Notes under the pieces: model-generated
Told to the model about the DNA's origin: nothing
The model's input: only the letters and a program-made list of their open reading frames with translations
Database searches by the model: none
Origin: Collinsella sp.
GTDB taxonomy: Bacteria > Actinomycetota > Coriobacteriia > Coriobacteriales > Coriobacteriaceae
DNA length: 11,564 nucleotides
Direction of reading: 5' to 3'
NCBI GenBank assembly: GCA_018378775.1
Contig: JAGZWV010000047.1
Coordinates: 1 to 11,564, forward strand
In this document: one piece after another, positions 6,597-11,564 of the stretch
Layout of the letters: each line of letters starts with the position of its first letter
Position numbering within the stretch: the first letter of the stretch is position 1
Translations under genes and position numbers: made by a program

Positions 6597-7118
6597 ATGG
6601 AGACTATCGAAGCACTCATTCACCGCCGCAGCTGCCGCAACTACAGCGATCGTCCCGTCGAGGCCGAAAAGCTTGCACGTATTATCGAAGCCGGCCAATA
6701 TGCACCGAGCGGCATGGGCCGCCAGCCGGTGACGTTTGTCGCCGTCACCGACCCCGCGACCGTCGAGCGTCTCTCGCAGCTCAACGCGCAAGTCATGGGC
6801 AGCAACAGCGACCCCTTCTATGGCGCCAAGACCGTTGTGGTGGTGCTGGTTGACCGCAGCGTGCCCACACATCTGGAAGACGGCTCGCTCGCCATGGGCA
6901 ACCTGCTCAACGCTGCCTATGCGCTGGGCGTTGATTCGTGCTGGATTCATCGCGCCCACGAGGTTTTCGATTCGCCCGAGGGCCTGGAGCTACTGGCCAG
7001 TTGGGGTCTACCCGCCGACGGCAGCCTGCGCGGTGTCGGTCACTGCATTCTGGGCTATGCCGAGGACACGCTGCCCGAGCCCAAACCCCGCCGCGACAAC
7101 GTGGTCTACGTAAGGTAA
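6597..7118 (+). CDS. Nitroreductase-family flavoprotein
   Basis: FMN-dependent NAD(P)H oxidoreductase fold of 173 aa, probably a cytoplasmic dimer. ATG 6597 follows AAGGAGA; the frame is open upstream to 6501 but that stretch lacks a ribosome site and does not look coding. Motifs: HRRSCRNYSDRPV (9-21), whose Arg and Ser bind the FMN phosphate; APSGMGRQP (36-44); the helix DGSLAMGNLLNAAYALGVDSCWI (95-117); GVGHCILGY (146-154); and KPRRDNVVYV (163-172), the usual basic C-terminus. This compact version lacks the insert that shapes the active site in larger nitroreductases. Natural substrate unknown; relatives reduce nitroaromatics, quinones or flavins. Divergent from the 96-aa gene and not in an obvious operon. 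Confidence 0.92.
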   Translation: METIEALIHRRSCRNYSDRPVEAEKLARIIEAGQYAPSGMGRQPVTFVAVTDPATVERLSQLNAQVMGSNSDPFYGAKTVVVVLVDRSVPTHLEDGSLAMGNLLNAAYALGVDSCWIHRAHEVFDSPEGLELLASWGLPADGSLRGVGHCILGYAEDTLPEPKPRRDNVVYVR

Positions 7119-7124
7119 TTAGTT

Positions 7125-7146
7125 CCGCCATTCTACCGAACGGCGG
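7125..7146 (+). other. Hairpin just after the nitroreductase gene
   Basis: CCGCC-A-TTC-TACC-GAA-C-GGCGG forms 8 pairs with one internal mismatch, 6 nt after the stop. It has no T-run, so it may only protect the 3' end. Confidence 0.35.
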
Positions 7147-7197
7147 GCTCGTTGACGCTGCGCGGGCCGCATTCACGCCAATCTGACGTTCAATTTC

Positions 7198-7226
7198 GAG
7201 GGCGCGACCAGAAGGTCAGCGCCCTC
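7198..7226. terminator. Possible terminator hairpin between convergent genes
   Basis: GAGGGCGCGACC (7198-7209) pairs with GGTC-A-GCGCCCTC (7214-7226) around AGAA, with one bulged A. The T-tracts on either side are weak (TCATTTC on plus, GAAATTG on minus). It lies between the nitroreductase gene and the converging 191-aa gene and could serve either. Confidence 0.5.
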
Positions 7227-7299
7227 TCATTTCACGTCACCTTGGCGCAAATGCGGCTCGCTCGCTTTTGGCGACTGACATCGAATGAGCCACTGTCTT

Positions 7300-7336
7300 G
7301 GGCAGCTAAAAAAGCCCCGTCCCAAATTAGCTGCCC
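7300..7336 (-). repeat. Post-stop stem-loop element, copy 2 (GGGACGG type)
   Basis: Perfect 10-bp arms GGGCAGCTAA (7300-7309) and TTAGCTGCCC (7327-7336) flank a 17-nt loop. On the minus strand the loop reads TTTGGGACGGGGCTTTT. It begins 10 nt after the TAA of the 191-aa gene. No U-tract follows the stem; the T-run is inside the loop instead. It has the same layout as the elements at 1575-1603 and 11419-11455. Confidence 0.6.
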
Positions 7337-7346
7337 CACTCGCAAC

Positions 7347-7922
7347 TTATCCCGCCGATGGAGTTATTGCCGTTTCGCTCGTCTGATTCGCATCGACGTC
7401 GTCGCCTTGCTTGTCTTCGTCCTTTTGCACATCGGCGATGGTGGAGGCCGCCGCAACGATACCGCGCTGGGGCGCGACGCTCGTCTGGGCCTGAGCGCCC
7501 TCGACAACTTCTGTACCTACATGCGCGAGCTCGGGCGATTTAAACATTGCGTCCAAGTTGGCGCCACCGCCGGCATATCCGAGCGCAGCGAGCGCGATGA
7601 CGATCACTGCAACGGCGGCCACGATCGGCACGTAGCGATGCCAGCCGGCGGGATTGAGCCCGCTGCGGCGAGCCGCCCCGCGGCTGATGTAGCCGAGCGT
7701 TCCGTCGTGCTTGAGCTTTGAGCCCACCACGCGTTTGCGGCCCCACAGCGAGGACTCTGCCTGCATTGCCAAGCGGGCGCTTGCCGAAGGATAGCCGTAT
7801 TTAGTGCGCTTGAACGAGCCATCAAACCCCGAGGCGTGTTTGCCCCACGTCACCGATGTTGTGCGTCGGTTGACCGGCGCGGCACTCCGCCTTCTGCGGC
7901 TCGGTTTTGAAGTCTCAGCCAT
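7347..7922 (-). CDS. Single-pass membrane protein of unknown function (191 aa)
   Basis: Not recognised. ATG 7922 is chosen for a GAGGG site 4 nt upstream and because the protein then begins MAETSKPSRRRRS; the frame is open 54 nt further. Residues 1-96 are strongly basic (RRRR at 9-12, many Arg and Lys) and low in predicted fold. A single hydrophobic helix spans about 97-117 (YVPIVAAVAVIVIALAALGY). Residues 118-191 are acidic, polar and Ala-rich, with DEDKQGDDVD near 168-177. By the positive-inside rule the basic half is cytoplasmic and the acidic tail is outside. The basic N-terminus could contact nucleic acid or acidic lipid, but that is inference. It has its own promoter with a palindromic site and a stem-loop after the stop. 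Confidence 0.72.
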   Translation of the reverse strand: MAETSKPSRRRRSAAPVNRRTTSVTWGKHASGFDGSFKRTKYGYPSASARLAMQAESSLWGRKRVVGSKLKHDGTLGYISRGAARRSGLNPAGWHRYVPIVAAVAVIVIALAALGYAGGGANLDAMFKSPELAHVGTEVVEGAQAQTSVAPQRGIVAAASTIADVQKDEDKQGDDVDANQTSETAITPSAG

Positions 7923-7966
7923 ATGCCCTCGCACGCCGTAACCAAATCGAAACAATAACGCTTTGG

Positions 7967-7995
7967 ACTGTAGCACACGCGTCGCGTGCGGTCAC
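7967..7995 (-). promoter_or_regulatory. Promoter of the 191-aa membrane protein gene with a palindromic spacer
   Basis: Minus strand: -35 GTGACC (7995-7990, 4 of 6), a 17-bp spacer and an extended -10, TGC-TACAGT (hexamer 7972-7967). The leader would be about 38 nt. Inside the spacer lies a perfect 13-bp palindrome, CACGCG-T-CGCGTG (7976-7988), a good position for a repressor. Confidence 0.5.
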
Positions 7996-8006
7996 GGGCG
8001 CCTCGC

Positions 8007-9224
8007 TCAACGGTCATCGTCCTTCAGCAAGCGCCACAGCGTTGTACGGCTTATGCCCAGCACCTCCGCCGCACGGGTTCGGTTGCCGTGGAGATGGTCT
8101 ACAACCAGATGCGCGATATCTCGCTCGGTATCGGCCAGCGGTCGCAGGATATACAGGTCACTTTCAAGCGTCGGGGCGCCAAAGGTTGCGGTCTTAATCA
8201 CGTCCTCTTGGGCGAACACTTCCTCCGCCACAGCGCGGTCCACCGTGCCCGTCCCTACCAATATATACAGTCGTTCCGAGACCTCGCGGAGCTGCAGATA
8301 GTTGCGCGGCCAGCGGTAAGCATCGAGCGTCTTCGTCGCCGCGGCAGACAGCGTGGGCGCTGCCGTCCCAAATGCATCAGCGAGATATTCCAAATAGCGC
8401 GCGACCTTCGTCGACGCGGCTCCCTGCTCGGCGATTGCCGGCGCGACGCTCACCGCACAGGCGAAGCGCTCGGTCACAAAGGCGGCTTGATCACTTTCGC
8501 CGCCGCCCGGCATGTCATTCGCCGTCAGCACCACATGGCAGCGCGTCGCCAACGCGGTGTCGGTCATCGTGGAGACCAGCTCGCGGAGGCGCTGGGGGCC
8601 AACCGCATTCCAGCCCTCAATGCAAAGGGTCAGCCCCGTTTGGAACAGCGGCGATTCGGAGCTTTTGAGCACATGGCGCCAACCGCGATCGGTGAGTTCA
8701 TCGAGCGCGACGGAAACAAAGGGCTGATCGACAAAAGGGCCATCCAGATAGAGGCGCTTGGCAATCTCGACCTGACCCGCTCCCAGCTCGCCCTCGAGCA
8801 TAAGGGGCACGCCGCGCGCATAGCTCTCGGTAACCGGTACAGCCACCGAGGCCGCCCCCTCAACGATGCCGTACGCGCTCGATTCATAGCGGACCTCAAC
8901 TTCGTCGGCGTTGAGCCACTCGATGCCCGCATGCGCCGCGGCACCGCGCACCTCGCGGACCACAACGACCCAAAGCCTCCCGCCCTCTTTGTCGGTGGGG
9001 CGAACGGTCAGGCTCAGGCGCGTACCCTCACGCCCCATAACCAGACGCGCGCCGTCTCCTATACGGTCGAGACGCTCAGCGACAAAAGCCGCCACATCCC
9101 GCTCAAGCGCCGCGTCATTCATGGTCGAGATCGCGACGTCCCCACGCGCATCGATTGCCAATGCCGAGGCCCCGGCAGCAGCTAGGGCATCGGTCAAGAT
9201 GTTCAGCTTAGCATTGCTATCCAT
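8007..9224 (-). CDS. Transcriptional regulator with degenerate sigma-54-activator-type AAA+ domain and Fis-type HTH
   Basis: A 405-aa protein. ATG 9224 is chosen for AGGGGC 7 nt upstream; the frame stays open to 9425 but that stretch holds palindromes and is better explained as leader. Residues 1 to about 125 are a possible ligand-sensing part. Residues about 126-320 trace the AAA+ domain of sigma-54 activators in order: GELGAGQVEI (145-154) where Walker A should be GxxGxGK, with Gln for the essential Lys; LTLCIEGW (198-205) for Walker B, lacking the Asp-Glu pair; HVVLTAND (230-237); and WPRNYLQLREV (305-315) matching the WPGNxREL motif. No GAFTGA loop is seen. Residues 365-401 are a Fis/HTH_8 DNA-binding domain (NRTRAAEVLGISRTTLWRLLK, 381-401). 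It should bind DNA but not hydrolyse ATP or remodel sigma-54 holoenzyme. Target unknown; yeiH lies directly upstream on the same strand. Confidence 0.8.
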   Translation of the reverse strand: MDSNAKLNILTDALAAAGASALAIDARGDVAISTMNDAALERDVAAFVAERLDRIGDGARLVMGREGTRLSLTVRPTDKEGGRLWVVVVREVRGAAAHAGIEWLNADEVEVRYESSAYGIVEGAASVAVPVTESYARGVPLMLEGELGAGQVEIAKRLYLDGPFVDQPFVSVALDELTDRGWRHVLKSSESPLFQTGLTLCIEGWNAVGPQRLRELVSTMTDTALATRCHVVLTANDMPGGGESDQAAFVTERFACAVSVAPAIAEQGAASTKVARYLEYLADAFGTAAPTLSAAATKTLDAYRWPRNYLQLREVSERLYILVGTGTVDRAVAEEVFAQEDVIKTATFGAPTLESDLYILRPLADTERDIAHLVVDHLHGNRTRAAEVLGISRTTLWRLLKDDDR

Positions 9225-9240
9225 GATTTGCCCCTGTCCG

Positions 9241-9274
9241 CGGCGACGTGCAACCGCCGACGGTCGCACGACCG
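9241..9274. promoter_or_regulatory. Tandem palindromes upstream of the AAA+-like regulator gene
   Basis: A perfect palindrome CGGTCG-CA-CGACCG (9261-9274) and a second inverted repeat CGGCG-9 nt-CGCCG (9241-9259) sit 17-50 bp before the start codon. Fis-type HTH domains bind such sites, so autoregulation is possible. As RNA, they would form leader hairpins next to the ribosome site. No convincing promoter hexamers were found here. Confidence 0.35.
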
Positions 9275-9349
9275 AGTGTTTCAAAATTGAACGATATTGC
9301 TCACCAAACACTATAGGGCAGAAAGCGCCGTCCTGCGAGTATAGGTGTT

Positions 9350-9444
9350 GCCCCGCATCGCCATCCTGGCGGGGCGATAAGAGCTCTTCGGGACTTATAA
9401 ACCTGCGGACAAGCCATACCCGCAAGAGCTCCTATCGCTCCACC
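9350..9444 (-). ncRNA. Candidate structured RNA with two competing stems
   Basis: Minus-strand RNA forms GCGAUAGGAGCUCUU (9438-9424) paired with AAGAGCUCUUAUCGC (9388-9374): 15 pairs including one G-U wobble that would be an A-C mismatch on the plus strand. After one mismatch GGUGG/CCGCC (9444-9440 with 9372-9368) adds five more pairs. The enclosed loop (9389-9423) contains a further GCGG/CCGC pairing. The CCCCGCC segment (9374-9368) can instead be used by a second hairpin, GCCCCGC/GCGGGGC (9350-9356 with 9369-9375). It lies between yeiH and the AAA+-like regulator and may be a leader switch of the latter or an independent small RNA. No known family was recognised. Confidence 0.45.
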
Positions 9445-9490
9445 GAAGGCTTGCGCTCACCGGCAGCCAGCACGCGAATAAGCTACTTCT

Positions 9491-10525
9491 CTACCAGATT
9501 CCCAGCACGTGCTGCATTCCCAAACTCATGCACGCAATGCCAATCCAGCAGCAAAAGCCCAACGCGATGGGCTTGCCGCCCTTTTTGACCAGCTCGACGA
9601 TATCGGTATTAAAACCAATAGCCGCCATGGCCATCACAATAAAGAACTTCGACAGCTCCTTGATGGGCGCCGTGATGGACGCGGGAAGCTGAAGCACCGT
9701 GGTGATCACGCTCGCCAGCACAAAGAACAGCACAAACATGGGAAACGCACGTTTAAGCGAGAACGTGCTTTTGGCGTCACCGCCGGCCTTGCGTGCCAGA
9801 TGCATCTGCCAGCATGCGAGGACCAGCGTGATGGGAATAATGGCCAGCGTCCTGGTGAGCTTGACCACTGTGGCGCTCTCGAGCACATTGGCGCCGGGAT
9901 GCATGCTGTCCCAGGCGCTCGCCGCAGCCGTTACCGACGAGGTGTCGTTGATGGCGGTGCCGGCAAACAGGCCAAAGCCCTCGTTGGTCAGCCCGAGCAT
10001 GCCGCCGAGCGTCGGAAACACGAGCGCCGCGATAACGTTAAACAGGAAGATGACCGAAATGGCCTGGGCAATCTCGCGATCGTCGGCATCGATGACGGGC
10101 GCGGTCGCAGCGATGGCCGAACCGCCGCAAATCGACGAACCCACACCCACAAGCGTCGCGATCTTACCCGATACGTTCATGACGCGGCAGAGCACAAAGG
10201 CGATGACAAGCGAGGTCGAGATCGTCGCCACGATAATCGGCAGCGACTGGGCGCCCTTGGACAGAATCTGGGAGAGGTTCATGCCAAAGCCAAGCAGGAT
10301 AACCGCGTACTGCAAGACTTTTTTGGACGTATAGGTGACGCCGGCGGCGAGCTGTTCGCGACGCTTCCTGGGAAAGACGAGCGCCAGGACCATGCCAAAG
10401 AGGATGGCAAATACCGGACCGCCGACCACCTCAATTTGTTTGCCGAGCAACGTCGCGGGAATGGCAATGATCAGGCAGAACAAGACGCCTTTCCAGCGCT
10501 CGCGAACGATATTTGCCAGTTGCAT
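9491..10525 (-). CDS. YeiH-family putative sulfate/anion exporter
   Basis: A 344-aa polytopic membrane protein of the YeiH/Cons_hypoth698 (UPF0324) family, annotated elsewhere as a putative sulfate exporter. About ten hydrophobic segments are visible. Family landmarks: LQYAVILLGFGMNL (71-84), GVGSSICGGSAIAA (127-140), AGTAINDTSSVTAAA (188-202), VKLTRTLAIIP (221-231) and AAIGFNTDI (301-309). Length matches the family. ATG 10525 with GAAGGA 6-7 nt upstream. Family function is poorly proven; sulfite, sulfate or sulfonate export has been proposed, and a link with cysteine metabolism (cysE in the same window) is only suggestive because the two are 8 kb apart. A divergently transcribed FadR-type regulator lies 163 bp away and is the natural candidate to control it. 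Expressed away from that gene; the 266 bp downstream hold the structured RNA candidate. Confidence 0.92.
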   Translation of the reverse strand: MQLANIVRERWKGVLFCLIIAIPATLLGKQIEVVGGPVFAILFGMVLALVFPRKRREQLAAGVTYTSKKVLQYAVILLGFGMNLSQILSKGAQSLPIIVATISTSLVIAFVLCRVMNVSGKIATLVGVGSSICGGSAIAATAPVIDADDREIAQAISVIFLFNVIAALVFPTLGGMLGLTNEGFGLFAGTAINDTSSVTAAASAWDSMHPGANVLESATVVKLTRTLAIIPITLVLACWQMHLARKAGGDAKSTFSLKRAFPMFVLFFVLASVITTVLQLPASITAPIKELSKFFIVMAMAAIGFNTDIVELVKKGGKPIALGFCCWIGIACMSLGMQHVLGIW

Positions 10526-10550
10526 ATGGGATTCCTTCTTTCTATTTCAC

Positions 10551-10600
10551 GTTTGCGACGGCTTATGATACGGCAACATTGAGCACAGCCTTGCGCAAAC
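10551..10600. promoter_or_regulatory. Inverted repeat in the divergent yeiH/GntR control region
   Basis: GTTTGCG (10551-10557) and CGCAAAC (10594-10600) are perfect inverted copies 36 bp apart. The second lies in the palindrome TTGCGCAA. They flank the region where a yeiH promoter should be and could be paired half-sites for the divergent GntR regulator. No convincing -35/-10 pair was found for either gene; CATAAT at 10670-10675 is the best -10-like box for the GntR gene. Confidence 0.3.
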
Positions 10601-10688
10601 ACAGACTAAGATGCCGCAATAGTTCTCAGGCAACAGCCGAATTGCCCACCGCGGAGAGCTGATTCGCGGCATAATTAACAACTGACAT

Positions 10689-11420
10689 ATGAGTTTGATA
10701 GAACAGTTGCGAGGCGCTATGGAAGAATCGATGCACGTCGGCGAGCAGGAAACGAGCCTACAGGACCAGTCCTACCACACCATTCGACGCAAAATCGTCT
10801 ACCTGGACTACAAGCCGGGCGAAAAGCTGGGCGTCAAGCAACTTTGCGACGACCTAGATATGGGGCGCACCCCTGTGCGCGAGGCTTTGGTTCGTTTGGC
10901 GCAGGAAGGCCTGGTGCGCACCGTGCCCCAGAGCGGTACCTACGTCTCGCCCATCAACCTCACCCTTGCCGAGAGTGCCTGTTACATCCGCGAGCATCTG
11001 GAAAAGCAGGTGATTGTGGAGTGCTGTGCGCGCGCCACGTCGGCCGGCATCGAGCAGCTCGACCGCGCCATCGTGCTGCAGGAAAAGGCCATGGCCGAAG
11101 AGGATCGCATCGGCTTCTTTTTGAGCGACAACCTCATGCATCACATGATTTTTAGCATCGCATGTCGCAGCACCGTGTGGTCGTGGCTCGAAGAGACCAA
11201 TGCCGACCTGGAGCGCTTCCGCTGGCTGCGCGCCGCCACGCAGGTTCTCGACAATCAGGACATCGTGAACGAGCACAAGCAGATTCGCCGCGCTATCGCC
11301 GGTCGCGACCCCATCGAAGCGAGCTTTTTGGTCAGCAAGCACCTGCATATGATGTTCCGCAACCAGACCGAGGTTCTGGACCAGTTCCCCGAGTACTTCG
11401 AGACCAGCAAGCTCCGCTAA
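10689..11420 (+). CDS. GntR-family regulator, FadR/FCD type
   Basis: A 243-aa one-component regulator. N-terminal GntR winged helix in about 28-90, with PGEKL (43-47), DLDMGRTPVREALVRLAQEGLV (55-76) and GTYVSP (83-88). The C-terminal helical FCD domain (about 95-235) carries the usual metal-binding set: D147 and H151 (DNLMHH), H196 (NEHKQI) and H218 (KHLHMM). FCD proteins respond to small carboxylates such as sugar acids, short acids or acyl-CoA. Start uncertain: ATG 10689 has no ribosome site and would be nearly leaderless if the CATAAT box is the promoter; ATG 10719 (GAGG upstream, 233 aa) and ATG 10731 are good alternatives. Divergent from yeiH, which it probably regulates. Its stop codon runs straight into a terminator stem. 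Confidence 0.92.
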   Translation: MSLIEQLRGAMEESMHVGEQETSLQDQSYHTIRRKIVYLDYKPGEKLGVKQLCDDLDMGRTPVREALVRLAQEGLVRTVPQSGTYVSPINLTLAESACYIREHLEKQVIVECCARATSAGIEQLDRAIVLQEKAMAEEDRIGFFLSDNLMHHMIFSIACRSTVWSWLEETNADLERFRWLRAATQVLDNQDIVNEHKQIRRAIAGRDPIEASFLVSKHLHMMFRNQTEVLDQFPEYFETSKLR

Positions 11421-11457
11421 CCTGCCAAATAGGGACAGGTTCATTTTGGCAGGTTTT
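11419..11457 (+). terminator. Terminator of the GntR gene; post-stop element copy 3 (GGGACAG type)
   Basis: AACCTGCCAAA (11419-11429, starting inside the TAA) pairs perfectly with TTTGGCAGGTT (11445-11455), followed by TTATC and so ending in TTTT. The 15-nt loop carries AGGGACAGG. Unlike the other two copies of this element, it has a T-run and can work as an intrinsic terminator. Confidence 0.75.
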
Positions 11458-11472
11458 ATCTGGGCAAATCAG

Positions 11473-11495
11473 AACCACCCTTAAAAAGGGTGGTT
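11473..11495. terminator. Strong short hairpin, possible terminator
   Basis: AACCACCCTT (11473-11482) and AAGGGTGGTT (11486-11495) form a perfect 10-bp stem with a 3-nt loop. The plus strand continues TGCTCTT, the minus strand CTGATTTG. It could end a minus-strand gene beyond the right edge or back up the GntR terminator. Confidence 0.5.
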
Positions 11496-11502
11496 TGCTC
11501 TT

Positions 11503-11564
11503 AGGGTATAACCCACGGGCCCCGGGCTCGCGTCTAAAGGCGCGGGCCCGGACTTCGTCCAGGC
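11503..11564. other. GC-rich, hairpin-dense right edge without a gene
   Basis: Holds GGGT-ATA-ACCC, a longer stem CGGGCTCGCG (11523-11532) with CGCGGGCCCG (11541-11550), paired with one U-G wobble on the plus strand, and GGAC-TTC-GTCC at the end. No open frame with a ribosome site is visible. It may be the edge of a structured RNA gene or a terminator array; the window ends before this can be decided. Confidence 0.35.

Noticed and set aside
7986..9185. 399-aa open frame opposite the AAA+-like regulator
   Set aside because: The minus-strand frame has a recognisable domain order and HTH; this one has only Arg/His-rich filler.
9225..9425. N-terminal extension of the AAA+-like regulator (67 codons)
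   Set aside because: Open frame, but it runs through the palindromes upstream of the start and ends in the structured RNA candidate; a good ribosome site marks ATG 9224.
9509..10582. 357-aa open frame opposite yeiH
   Set aside because: Antisense to a clear membrane transporter; the translation is hydrophilic and without motifs.

Overview
The window is GC-rich, with tightly packed genes that strongly favour C or G at third codon positions. Its gene types (compact heterodimeric ABC exporter with a MarR regulator, a short serine acetyltransferase, a YeiH-type exporter with a FadR-like regulator) suggest a gut actinobacterium of the class Coriobacteriia, most likely Collinsella or a close relative. 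That placement is inferred from style and protein flavour, not from a marker gene. There is no rRNA, tRNA, CRISPR array, transposase or phage gene, so this looks like ordinary chromosome.

Layout. A DedA membrane protein runs off the left edge (minus strand). It is divergent from cysE (serine acetyltransferase, plus strand), which ends at a bidirectional terminator (1531-1570). Converging on that terminator is a three-gene minus-strand operon, read from about 5900 down to 1604: a MarR-type regulator, then two ABC half-transporters. The MarR and first ABC genes overlap by 13 bp and the two ABC genes are 1 bp apart. Matched degenerate motifs show the half-transporters form a heterodimeric drug or lipid exporter with one dead and one live ATP site. 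A small orphan gene (96 aa) with its own promoter and terminator follows. It is divergent from a nitroreductase-family flavoprotein. Next, all on the minus strand, come a single-pass membrane protein of unknown function, an unusual regulator with a degenerate sigma-54-activator-type AAA+ domain and a Fis-type helix-turn-helix, and a YeiH-family putative anion exporter. A FadR-type GntR regulator is divergent from yeiH and may control it. The right edge holds strong hairpins and no gene.

The non-coding parts are the least expected. (1) Three genes (the second ABC subunit, the 191-aa membrane protein, the GntR regulator) are each followed within 0-10 nt of the stop codon by an inverted repeat carrying GGGACAG or GGGACGG between its arms, always in the gene's orientation. 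They look like copies of one dispersed 3'-end element. (2) Between yeiH and the AAA+-like regulator is a long stem (15 bp plus 5 bp) that pairs fully only in minus-strand RNA, through a G-U wobble, and shares one strand with a second, competing hairpin. This is a candidate structured or regulatory RNA. (3) Two near-identical 14-bp sites, 35 bp apart, sit in and below the MarR promoter. (4) 13-bp perfect palindromes sit on the candidate promoters of cysE and of the 191-aa protein.

I see no clear novel multi-gene defence or biosynthetic system. The strongest leads are the 3'-end repeat family, the alternative RNA structure and the degenerate AAA+ regulator.
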